NCBI GenBank assembly: GCA_963753195.1
Contig: CAVWBH010000009.1
Span: 372,001-436,000 of the forward strand
Length of the DNA stretch: 64,000 bases
From: Palsa-504 sp963753195
GTDB lineage: Bacteria; Actinomycetota; Actinomycetes; Streptosporangiales; Streptosporangiaceae
Direction of reading: 5' to 3'
The position numbers were made by a program, and so were the translations under genes. Shown here one piece after another: positions 42,615 through 50,716 of this stretch (position 1 is its first letter; each line of letters starts with the position of its first letter). A model generated the notes under the pieces. That model searched no databases. It saw only the letters and a program-made list of their open reading frames with translations, and was not told the origin of the DNA.

Positions 42615-43127
42615 TTAGGCGCTTAGACCCGTGGCCGCTTCCTGGACGGCCTTGTCGACATCCTTCGAGCTCACATCGAGTTCCTTGGCGATGTGCTTGT
42701 CGGCCTTCAGCTGCGCCTTCTCGATCGCACTCTCGATGGTGCTCTCGCCGACGATGACCAGGGCCGCCTGCCCGGTATCGATGATGTCCCCGAACTCCTT
42801 GACGTCGGCGCGGGACATGCCCCGCCACAGGTGGCCGCCTACCCCGCCCACCGCAGCGCCGACGATGGCCGAGCCGATGATCGCGGGCGGGAACAGGATG
42901 CCGACCACGGCGCCGACCGCAGCGCCGCCCCACGCGCCGTGCCGGGTGGCCGTCTCGTCCTTGTTGACGTGTACCTTGCCGTGGCGGTCCTTGGTGACCA
43001 CGGCGGCGTCGTAGGTCCCGACCGCACCCGCGGCGTGCAGGTCCTTCACGACGTCGTAGTCGGCTCGCGCCACCTCCTCGTTGGGATAGGTGCCGATGAA
43101 CAGGAATACTCCGTCAGGCTTGGCCAT
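42615..43127 (-). CDS. DUF1269-family membrane-associated protein
   Basis: 170 aa. An alpha/beta N-terminal domain (VFLFIGTYPNEEVARADYDV) is followed by a glycine-zipper hydrophobic hairpin (GGAAVGAVVGILFPP and SAIVGAAVGGVGGHL) and a second alpha/beta repeat with ALVIVGESTIESAIE. This matches DUF1269, often a stress-related protein. ATG 43127 has AGGGGAA upstream. The gap 43128-43306 before it holds no gene. Confidence 0.8.
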   Translation of the reverse strand: MAKPDGVFLFIGTYPNEEVARADYDVVKDLHAAGAVGTYDAAVVTKDRHGKVHVNKDETATRHGAWGGAAVGAVVGILFPPAIIGSAIVGAAVGGVGGHLWRGMSRADVKEFGDIIDTGQAALVIVGESTIESAIEKAQLKADKHIAKELDVSSKDVDKAVQEAATGLSA

Positions 43128-43306
43128 ATCATTTCCCCTGTTTTTTGGCCGCGTCCTGGGACACGGCGGTTCTGGCCGCTTCAGCGGCGCCTTCATAGTA
43201 GGGGCCGGGGTCCGGCCCGCCGGGCAGGGGGCTTTGGTCACCCGGCTGAGGTCCTTGGTCCCGGCGGCCGGCCAAGGATCCTGTGCCCCCGCCTCAAAGC
43301 GGGCGA

Positions 43307-45265
43307 TCAGGCGGGCGGGGTGAGCTTCGCCTCGTTGGCGATCGTGAGGTTGACCTGCTCGCCTTCCGGCAGCGACGGCGTAAAGCCGAACACCCGGCCG
43401 TAGAACTCGAGTTCTGCGGTCATGACCGTGATCAGCGTGTCGGCCTTGCGGAACCCGTGCTGTTCGCCCGCAAAGGCGAGGTAGGCGACGGGCACCCCCT
43501 GGTCCTGCAGAGCACGGTGCATCAGCTCGGACTGAGCAGGGGGGACCACCTTGTCGTCCAGTCCCTGGAACAGGATCAGCGGGCTGGTGATCTGGTCCAC
43601 GTGGTGGATGGGCGAGCGGCGCTGGTACTCGCTGAGCGCCTCGGGCCATGGACCGACCAGGCCGTCCAGATACCGGGACTCGAACTTATGGGTGTCCCGG
43701 GCCAGCAGCTCCAGGTCGGCCACGCCGTAGTGACTCGCCCCGGCCGAGAATACGCTGGTGAACGCCAAGGCGGCCAAGGTCGTGAAGCCGCCTGCGCTGC
43801 CGCCCCGGATGACGGCTCGCCGCCCGTCCACCAGGCCACGCTCATCCAGCCAGCGCACGACGGCGGCGCAGTCCTCGACGTCGGCGACCCCCCACCGGCC
43901 CGCCAGCAGCTGACGATAGGAACGGCCGTACCCGGAACTGCCCCGGTAATCAACGTCGGCGACCGCGAAGCCACGGCTGGTCCAGTACTGCACCGAGAGG
44001 TTGAGGACCGCCGAAGCCGACGATGTCGGCCCGCCGTGGATGATCACGACGACCGGAGGCCGCTCCCCGGGCGGGCCATACAGAGCCGGGTGGGCGGGCG
44101 GATAGAACAGGGCATGGGCGGTCTGGCCGTCACCGGTCGGGAAGTCGATCGCCTCCGGCCGGGACAGGTAGGCCTCATCGACGGGGACCTCCCGGCTCCG
44201 GCGGATGACCTGCACGGCGCCGGTGGCCAGATCAAGCCGGACGAAGGCGGGCGGCAGGACCGGGGAAGCGGCGATGGCGTAGACGACCGGCCCGGCTGCT
44301 ACCTGCACCGAGGAGTAACTGGAGAACACTGATTCCAGCGGCTCTGCTCGACCCTCCCTGACCAGGCCGAGGCGCCGGCCGCCCCCCGCGGCCCAGACCG
44401 CGACCAGCTGCCCGTCGGGGGCGAAGCCATAGGTGGAGTTCCCGAACGCCCAGTCCGGTTCGCCGAACTCCGCAGCCATAGGGCAGACCGGCCGACCTGG
44501 ATCGGAGTAGATGTTCCACCAGCCCGTTCGGTCCGATATGTAGTGCAGAACCCCGTCCGGGGACCACCGCGGCTGGGTCACCGACTCCCCCGGGCCGCCG
44601 GCGACATGCCTGGCCGGACCCACGGCCAGGTCCGCTCCGACCTCCGCACACCACAGCCGGGTGGACTCCCACGGCATATCCGGAAGCTCCCACGACACCC
44701 AGCACAGCCGGGAGCCGTCGGGCGAGAACCGGGGGGCGGCGAAGAAGTCATGACCGCCGGCCAGCCGCCTCGGCGCGGCGCCGGGGAGGTCCACGGGCAC
44801 GGCAACCAGGTCATTGACCACGGCCTGACCGTCCTGGTGGGTTTCCCTGACGCAGGCCACCCAGCGCCCATCAGGGCTGAAAACCGGATCAGCGAACCGG
44901 ACGTCCCCCGCCTCCCGGGGCTCGGCCGTAAGCGGAACCGGATCCGCGCCACCGCGTATCACCCACAGCCGCTGGTCGGCCCAGTTCGAGAACACGATCG
45001 TGGAGCCGTGCACGCAGTAACACCGGCCGCCGTACTCGTGGACCCGGGTACGGACCGAGAATCCGGCCGGTGTCACCTCCGCCGGTTCTGACCCGCCGGC
45101 CGCCGGGGCAGCCATCAGGACCATGCGGCCCGCCTCGCTCGGGCGGGACTCGACCCAGTAGAGCCGCCCGCCGTCGAGGGTCACGTTCGACAGGCCGACC
45201 GCCGCCTCGACCAGCAAAGCCGGAGTGACCGGCGAAGGCCAGGTACCGTACGGCGCTTCTGTCAC
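43307..45265 (-). CDS. Prolyl oligopeptidase-family serine peptidase (S9)
   Basis: 652 aa. An N-terminal beta-propeller (about 1-380, with repeats such as FADPVFSPDGRWVACV and FAAPRFSPDGSRLCWV) caps the alpha/beta hydrolase domain. The catalytic Ser is in IRGGSAGGFTTL, the Asp in LFQGLDDKVVP and the His in AFAGEQHGFR. HGGPTSSASAVL is the oxyanion region. Similar to acylaminoacyl or dipeptidyl peptidases. No signal peptide, so cytoplasmic peptide turnover is likely. Confidence 0.93.
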   Translation of the reverse strand: MTEAPYGTWPSPVTPALLVEAAVGLSNVTLDGGRLYWVESRPSEAGRMVLMAAPAAGGSEPAEVTPAGFSVRTRVHEYGGRCYCVHGSTIVFSNWADQRLWVIRGGADPVPLTAEPREAGDVRFADPVFSPDGRWVACVRETHQDGQAVVNDLVAVPVDLPGAAPRRLAGGHDFFAAPRFSPDGSRLCWVSWELPDMPWESTRLWCAEVGADLAVGPARHVAGGPGESVTQPRWSPDGVLHYISDRTGWWNIYSDPGRPVCPMAAEFGEPDWAFGNSTYGFAPDGQLVAVWAAGGGRRLGLVREGRAEPLESVFSSYSSVQVAAGPVVYAIAASPVLPPAFVRLDLATGAVQVIRRSREVPVDEAYLSRPEAIDFPTGDGQTAHALFYPPAHPALYGPPGERPPVVVIIHGGPTSSASAVLNLSVQYWTSRGFAVADVDYRGSSGYGRSYRQLLAGRWGVADVEDCAAVVRWLDERGLVDGRRAVIRGGSAGGFTTLAALAFTSVFSAGASHYGVADLELLARDTHKFESRYLDGLVGPWPEALSEYQRRSPIHHVDQITSPLILFQGLDDKVVPPAQSELMHRALQDQGVPVAYLAFAGEQHGFRKADTLITVMTAELEFYGRVFGFTPSLPEGEQVNLTIANEAKLTPPA

Positions 45266-45380
45266 GTGCGTGATCCTAGCAACGCTTGGGACTTCCCCCT
45301 CCGGTCACCGGGGCGCGGTCGCTGCTGAAGATGCGTTCGTTAGCCTGGGAGCCTTGACCGTCACGCCAACGGGGAGGTTC

Positions 45381-45675
45381 GTGCGACCCTTCTTCAAGGA
45401 CGAGGGCTTCAATTTCCAAACTGAGATCGCCTTGGGCGCGACGTACCATCAGGCGTTCCATGGCCGACGGGACGGGAGACGCCACGCTGTTCGCTAGGCT
45501 GCGGGAAAAGCACCGCGCCGCGTGGGACCGCTTCGTCGACCTGACCGCCCTGCAGATCGAGCGGATCGAGATCCCGTACGAGGGCACGACGCTGCCGGGC
45601 TACTTCTTCCGCTCCGGCCCGGCGGGCCAGGCGCGGCGGACACTCATCTGGCTCGACCAGCACATCCCCGCCTGA
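45381..45675 (+). pseudogene. Decayed alpha/beta hydrolase gene
   Basis: GTG 45381, with GGGGAGG upstream, opens RPFFKDEGFNFQTEIALGAT, the N-terminus of a family of ~400-aa alpha/beta hydrolases. Near 45455 homology jumps to another frame, which reads LFARLREKHRAAWDRFVDLT, IERIEIPYEGTTLPGYFFRS and RRTLIW before an early stop. About 80 or more residues are deleted between the blocks, and the catalytic domain is lost. No function is expected. Confidence 0.7.
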
Positions 45676-45681
45676 CTGCGG

Positions 45682-46592
45682 CTAGCGGGCCGGGTGGGCG
45701 GCTGGCCGCTGGGAGCTGACCAGGATGAGCCGGTCATCCGCGGTCAGCGTGGCGGCCTCCGGGTCATCGGGCGCCAGCACCCGGCCTTGCCGGATCACGG
45801 CGATGACCGTTCCCGCCGCGTCGCGGGCCGGGGTGCCGACCTCCCCCGCCGAGGCCGGCCGCTCGACCAGGTCCAGGCCGCGCCCGTGGTCCAGCAGATC
45901 GGCGATAACCTGTCCGGCGGCGGGCCGGAGGGCGGAAATGGCGAGCATCTGCCCGGCGGCATCCGAGGACAGCACGACCCGGTCGGCGCCGCTTTGGCGC
46001 AGCAGCGGCAGGTTCTCCCGCTCCCGGACCGCGGCGACGATAGCCACGTCCGGGTTCAGCTGGCGGGCGGTGAGCGTGATCAGGACGGCGGTGTCGTCCC
46101 GGCTCACGGCGATGACCACCTGGCTGGCCGTGCCGGCCAGGGCCTGGTTCAGCACGCCGCGGCGGGTCCCGTCCCGCTCACGGCCACCAGCCCGGCGGCG
46201 TTGGCCTCGGCGACCGCGTCCTGCGAGGTGTCGATGACCACGATCGACTCCCGCGGGGTGCCCGATTCGGTCAGCGTCCTGACCACCGCGCGGCCCTTGG
46301 ACACGATATCGCCGTATCCGGTCGTCGACAGCGTAACGGTTGCGTAGTACACGCTGGCCAGCGGGGACAGCGGCTGCCCCGGGTGGGCGGCATCCCGGTA
46401 TCCGTCGCGCCCCAGATAGACAATCAGCGCGGAGACCGCCAGCAGGCCGGCCGCGAGCAGCATCCTTTTGGCCACGGACGCCAGCGGGGTGCCGGGCCGT
46501 GAGGGCAGCGACACGAACCCTGCCGATGGCGCGGGCCTGGGATCACCGTCACGGCCCGGGCCAGCTGGCATCATGCCTGGGACATTACTCAT
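45682..46592 (-). pseudogene. Decayed potassium channel with RCK/TrkA-N domain
   Basis: The first frame (46592-46149) has a TM helix and the pore with selectivity filter (VTLSTTGYGDIVSKG). It then jumps straight to SIVVIDTSQDAVAEANAAG, missing the second TM helix and the first RCK strand with the GxGxxG motif. Near 46150 the frame shifts; the second frame (46155-45682) continues the RCK domain with TASQVVIAVSRDDTAVLITL, VRERENLPLLRQSGAD and a TrkA-C-like end. The deletion plus frameshift make it non-functional. Confidence 0.75.
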
Positions 46593-47100
46593 CCCCGCCC
46601 GGGGGTGGCGTGAGCAAGCTGCGCGGGGCTTGCGCGCCGCGGTCGGCGAGCAGGCCGGCGATGAGCTGGATGAGCATGCGGCGGAATGCCTCGGGCTCGT
46701 CGAGCCGGCGCGTGATGATCGTGTTCCCGAGATTGGCCTCGATCGCGGCCCGGTAGGCCTGCTGGCCCGCGGCGGTAGACCGGACGACCAAACGGCGCCG
46801 GTCGGCGGGGTCCCGCTCCCTGGTCACGTGCCCCGCGCGGGCCAGCCGGTCGAGCACCCGGCTCATGGTCTGTTCCTCGACCATGCTCGCCGCGGCGAGC
46901 TCGCGCTGGGTGTGCGGCCCGGTCTCCAGCATGTGCAGGGCGAGCAGCCCGGCATGGGTCATGCCACGGCTCGCGAGCCAGCTGTTCCAGTCCTGCTCCA
47001 CCAGGCGCGCGGCCGTCGAGAGCAGGCGTCCCAGGGGCCACTCGGCCGCATCGCCCGGAACGTCCTGGCCGCTCACGGTGTCCGGGCCGGAGGTATCCAT
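46585..47100 (-). CDS. MarR-family transcriptional regulator
   Basis: 171 aa. MarR core QRELAAASMVEEQTMSRVLD with the wing RERDPADRRRLVVRSTAAG. Divergent from a DHA2 efflux gene, with a palindrome in between, so it is very likely the repressor of that pump. Its 3' end overlaps the decayed channel gene by 8 bp. Confidence 0.9.
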   Translation of the reverse strand: MDTSGPDTVSGQDVPGDAAEWPLGRLLSTAARLVEQDWNSWLASRGMTHAGLLALHMLETGPHTQRELAAASMVEEQTMSRVLDRLARAGHVTRERDPADRRRLVVRSTAAGQQAYRAAIEANLGNTIITRRLDEPEAFRRMLIQLIAGLLADRGAQAPRSLLTPPPGGDE

Positions 47101-47177
47101 CTCGCTAGCAGGGTATGCCGCTGACGGACAGGGTGTCCCGGCAGGCTACGGTTGGCCTCAGCTGCCCCCCGATGATC

Positions 47178-47207
47178 AGTATGCTGACTAATGATGCTGA
47201 GCATACT
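47178..47207. promoter_or_regulatory. Palindromic operator between MarR and efflux pump genes
   Basis: AGTATGCT (47178-47185) and AGCATACT (47200-47207) are perfect inverted arms with a 14-bp spacer, ending 21 bp before the pump GTG. This position would block its promoter when bound by the divergent MarR protein. Confidence 0.6.
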
Positions 47208-47227
47208 CAGTAATTAATGGGGGCTTC

Positions 47228-48853
47228 GTGACCGTTCGGGCACATTCTGCGGCGGCCGCCGGAGCGGCGTCGCGCCGCCGGTGGGCGGGATTGTTCTTCA
47301 TCGCCCTGGGCGTGGCCATGATCATCGTGGACGCGACGATCGTCAACGTGGCCGTGCCGCAGATCATCAAGGATCTGGGCATCTCCTCCAGCGATGCGCA
47401 GTGGGTGCAGGAGGTCTACACCCTGGTCTTCGCCGCGCTCCTGCTGGTATGGGGCCGGCTGGGCGACCGTTACGGCCGGCGGCTGCTGTTCGTCACCGGG
47501 GCGACCTCATTCGCGGCGGCCAGCGTGCTGGCCGCGTTCTCCCAGTCCGGACCGGAGCTGATCGGCAGCCGCGTGCTGCAGGGCATCGCCGGCGCAATGA
47601 TGCTGCCCGCGTCGCTATCGCTGCTCAACGCCGGATTCCGGGGCCGCGACCGCGCCATCGCCTTCGCGGTATGGGGCTCCACGATCGGCGGGACCGCCGC
47701 GCTCGGCCCGCTGCTCGGCGGCTGGCTCACGACCTCCTATTCCTGGCGGTGGGCCTTCGGCATCAACGTCCCGATCGGCCTGGCCGTCACCGCCGGGACC
47801 CTCCTGCTGGTGCCGGAGTCCAAGGACGCCGCAGCGGCCCACGGTAACGACCTGGCGGGAGCCTTGCTATCGGTACTCGGGTTCGGCGGAATAATCTTCG
47901 GGCTCATCGAGGGCCGCAGCTACGGCTGGTGGACCCGGACCGGCCACGTGAGCATCGCCGGGCTCGGCTGGACCTGGCCGATCTCGCCTGTCCCCGTGGC
48001 GTTCGCCGCGGGCGTCATCTGCCTGCTGGGCTTCGTCGCCGTCGAGCGGCGCCGTAACGCCGCAGGGCGAGTCGTGCTGCTCGACCTCGGGCTCTTTTCC
48101 ATTCCCTCGTTCCGCAACGGCAACATCGCGGCCGGGATCGTCAGCCTCGGCGAGTTCGGCCTGCTGTTCTCGCTGCCCCTGTGGTTTGAGAACGTCCGCG
48201 GGTACAGCGCTTTCGCGACCGGTATCGCGCTGCTGCCGCTGGCCATCGGCAGTTTCGCCGCGAGCGGCTTCGGCGCTCAGCTCGCCCGCAGGAAAGGGCC
48301 GGTTTTCACGGTGCGCCTGGGCATCGCACTGGAGCTCGTCGGCGTCGCGGGGCTCGGCGTGGTCATCGGGCCGACCACGGCATGGTGGGCGACGGTACCT
48401 GTCCTGTTCATCTACGGGCTCGGCGTCGGGCTCGCGACGGCGCAGCTCACCGGGGTGGTACTCGCCGACATACCGGTAGCGAACAGCGGCCAGGGTTCGG
48501 GTACGCAAAGCACCAGCCGCCAGATCGGCTCCGCGTTCGGCATCGCGATCCTGGGCACCGTGCTGTTCAGCACGCTGGGCGCTCAGCTCACGCACAAGCT
48601 GGCAGGCGTCCCGGGGATACCGGCCGGACAGCGCGCCGCGATCGTGACCGGCGTCAAGCAGAGCGCCGGTGCGGCGATCAGCCAGCTGGCCGCCGATCCC
48701 CGCACGGCACCAGTCGCGGAACTGGCGAAACAGGCGTTCTCCGAGGCGACCCGGCTGACCGCATTCTGCGCGGCAATCTTCCTCGGCCTCGGGCTGCTGG
48801 CCAGCCTGTCCCTGGGCCGCGGCGATACCTCCGGCCGTACCCCCCCGGACTAG
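47228..48853 (+). CDS. MFS multidrug efflux transporter, DHA2 (14-TM) type
   Basis: 541 aa. Motif A GRLGDRYGRRLLF, motif D1 AMIIVDATIVNVAVPQI and motif C GPLLGGWLTTSYSWRWAFGI identify the EmrB/QacA family, with about 14 hydrophobic helices. GTG 47228 follows the MarR operator. Drug export by proton antiport is expected; substrates are unknown. It converges on the small Cys-rich gene with a 4-bp overlap. Confidence 0.92.
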   Translation: MTVRAHSAAAAGAASRRRWAGLFFIALGVAMIIVDATIVNVAVPQIIKDLGISSSDAQWVQEVYTLVFAALLLVWGRLGDRYGRRLLFVTGATSFAAASVLAAFSQSGPELIGSRVLQGIAGAMMLPASLSLLNAGFRGRDRAIAFAVWGSTIGGTAALGPLLGGWLTTSYSWRWAFGINVPIGLAVTAGTLLLVPESKDAAAAHGNDLAGALLSVLGFGGIIFGLIEGRSYGWWTRTGHVSIAGLGWTWPISPVPVAFAAGVICLLGFVAVERRRNAAGRVVLLDLGLFSIPSFRNGNIAAGIVSLGEFGLLFSLPLWFENVRGYSAFATGIALLPLAIGSFAASGFGAQLARRKGPVFTVRLGIALELVGVAGLGVVIGPTTAWWATVPVLFIYGLGVGLATAQLTGVVLADIPVANSGQGSGTQSTSRQIGSAFGIAILGTVLFSTLGAQLTHKLAGVPGIPAGQRAAIVTGVKQSAGAAISQLAADPRTAPVAELAKQAFSEATRLTAFCAAIFLGLGLLASLSLGRGDTSGRTPPD

Positions 48854-49041
48854 GCGGCCGAATCCAATCTGGTGTAGCCGCTGCACCGGCAGCGCTGCCA
48901 CCAGCGGCCCCGGACCGAGCACGAACCCGGGTGCAGGTGGGAGTCGGCGCGGTGCCCGCAGTGCGCGCAGGGCACGGCCTCCGGCGCGCTGGCATCGGGA
49001 TGGCGCCCCGGCGGCCAGCCCAGAATATAGCTATCAGACAT
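48850..49041 (-). CDS. Small Cys/His-rich protein, probable zinc binder
   Basis: 63 aa from ATG 49041 with a strong GAGGAGG 6 bp upstream. It contains C-A-H-C-G-H, a single Cys in PGSCSVRG and C-R-C near the end, enough ligands for one zinc site. N-terminus MSDSYILGWPPG. A longer frame to 49401 runs antisense into the next gene and has no support. Function unknown. The gap 49042-49208 upstream holds no gene. Confidence 0.65.
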   Translation of the reverse strand: MSDSYILGWPPGRHPDASAPEAVPCAHCGHRADSHLHPGSCSVRGRWWQRCRCSGYTRLDSAA

Positions 49042-49208
49042 GGCAACCTCCTCGTAGCCACTGGCTCCCACGGGGGGAACCACCAGCGGCCTTGAGGGCA
49101 TTTGTCCTCTGGTTACAAAATGGCTCCCCTGATGCCGGCCTGAGCAGGGGCATAGGTCACCCGCTTCCGCGCAAATGGCCCGAAGATGCCGGGTGGGGAG
49201 TGCTGGTG

Positions 49209-49676
49209 CTACTCCCGCTCGATCCGCCGCAGCCCTCCCGCCGGGGTCCAGTATTCGATGACCAGCTTCGTCGCGTCGTCGTCGAGGTGGGTGAGGACGA
49301 CCTCGGAGATGTCGGCGCGGAACAGGTCGCCCTCTGGGCCGCCGGCCGCGAGCCGTCCAGCGACTACCGCCCGGCCCGCGATCTTCGCGTCGCCCGGCCA
49401 CAATCGCTCGTGGCCCTCAACCGGATCGTCCGAGGCGCTGTGCAGGGCGAACCGCGGATCTCTGCGCAGGTCGGTCCCCTTGCGCGCCCCGGTCATCGAC
49501 CCGAACCGCAACTCACCGCCGACGAATTCCGTCTCAATCCCGCTGATGCGCGGTGACCCGTCGGCCCGCAAGGTCGCGATCGTCTTGTGCCGACGGGCAT
49601 CGAACAGGGCCTGAACCCGCCCGGCGAACCGCGGCTCAGCCTGTTCGAAGTCCTTCCAGGACACTGCCTGGCCCAC
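49209..49676 (-). CDS. Pyridoxamine 5'-phosphate oxidase-fold (PPOX, F420/FMN) protein
   Basis: 155 aa split-barrel protein. RHKTIATLRADGSPRISGIE through LRFGSMTGARKGTDLRRDPR is the PPOX signature with the flavin/F420 phosphate-binding Arg/Lys. GTG 49676 has GGGAGGA 5 bp upstream; the longer frame to 49856 is not supported. Probably a deazaflavin-dependent reductase or binding protein. Confidence 0.85.
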   Translation of the reverse strand: MGQAVSWKDFEQAEPRFAGRVQALFDARRHKTIATLRADGSPRISGIETEFVGGELRFGSMTGARKGTDLRRDPRFALHSASDDPVEGHERLWPGDAKIAGRAVVAGRLAAGGPEGDLFRADISEVVLTHLDDDATKLVIEYWTPAGGLRRIERE

Positions 49677-49919
49677 GTCTTCCTCCCGTTCGCCGCTGCC
49701 GCCGCCGCGCCGGCCGACCGATCGGCACCTGGCGCCATAACGAACCTGGGCTAAGGTACTAGTTGGCTTGCTCGGCGCGTACCGCCCTAGCCTGACATTT
49801 CTTGTCCCGGCGCTGCTCATCGGGGTGCGCGGCCGTCCGGGACCGGTCCGGGCCACCGGAGCCGACGCGGCTGCAGGCCGCCGCGGGCGGCTGGCCCGGC
49901 GCAGCTATAGGAGGCAGCG

Positions 49920-50651
49920 ATGCCCGGCCCGGACCGCCAGCCCGTCACGATCGTGGACGCCCGGGACGAGGATTTCCGGCTTGTCCCGGAGTTCTACCGC
50001 ACGGTGATCGTGCCGAGCTTCCCGCCCGACGAGCTGCAGACCGAGCAGGAGCTCATGGACGGCCTGCGTTCGGGCCGCAGCCGGGTGCTCATCGCCGTGG
50101 CCGCGGGCGGGGCCATGCTCGGCGGGGCCATCGGTGACTACTTCCCGCGCAGCAACGTGATGGTGCTGTCCTACCTGGCCGTGCTGGGCGGCGGCCGTGG
50201 GCAGGGAACCGGCGCCGCAGTGCTGCGGGCCGCGAAGGACGCCTGGACCGAGGAGCTGAGCCCCCGGCTCATCGTCCTGGAGGTGGAGGACCCGCGCACG
50301 TTCACGGGTTCGGCGGCGTTCGGTGACCCGGCAGCCCGCGTGCGCTTCTACGAGCGGTACGGCGTGCGCGCGCTGCCGCTCCCGTACCTGCAGCCCGCCC
50401 TCGGCCCGGGCACCGCGCGGGTGCCGGGCCTGCTGCTGATGGTGCTCGGCGGCACCGACGCGCCGTCGGGCGCCGGGTCGGTGGACGGCCAGCACGTGGC
50501 CAGCTTCCTCGAGGAGTACTTCGAGGAGTTCGAAGGCCCGGCCCGGCCCGGCGACGCCGAGCTCGGCCTGCTGCTCGCGGCGTGCGCCCGGCCCGGCGGC
50601 CTGCCGCTGATGACCGTCCGTGAGCTGCCCGCGCCTGCTACCGGGTCATAG
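49920..50651 (+). CDS. GNAT-family N-acetyltransferase
   Basis: 243 aa. VLSYLAVLGGGRGQGTGAAV carries the acetyl-CoA pyrophosphate-binding Q/RxxGxG/A loop of GNAT motif A. RVRFYERYGVRAL is motif B. ATG 49920 has TAGGAGG upstream. The C-terminal ~70 residues with HVASFLEEYFEEFEG are extra and of unknown role. The acceptor is unknown. Confidence 0.83.
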   Translation: MPGPDRQPVTIVDARDEDFRLVPEFYRTVIVPSFPPDELQTEQELMDGLRSGRSRVLIAVAAGGAMLGGAIGDYFPRSNVMVLSYLAVLGGGRGQGTGAAVLRAAKDAWTEELSPRLIVLEVEDPRTFTGSAAFGDPAARVRFYERYGVRALPLPYLQPALGPGTARVPGLLLMVLGGTDAPSGAGSVDGQHVASFLEEYFEEFEGPARPGDAELGLLLAACARPGGLPLMTVRELPAPATGS

Positions 50652-50716
50652 GCCTGCCCCCTCGGCGCTGTGAACCTGGGCACGTCGGCCCGTCTGCTGC
50701 GTGCGACAATGGCGTC

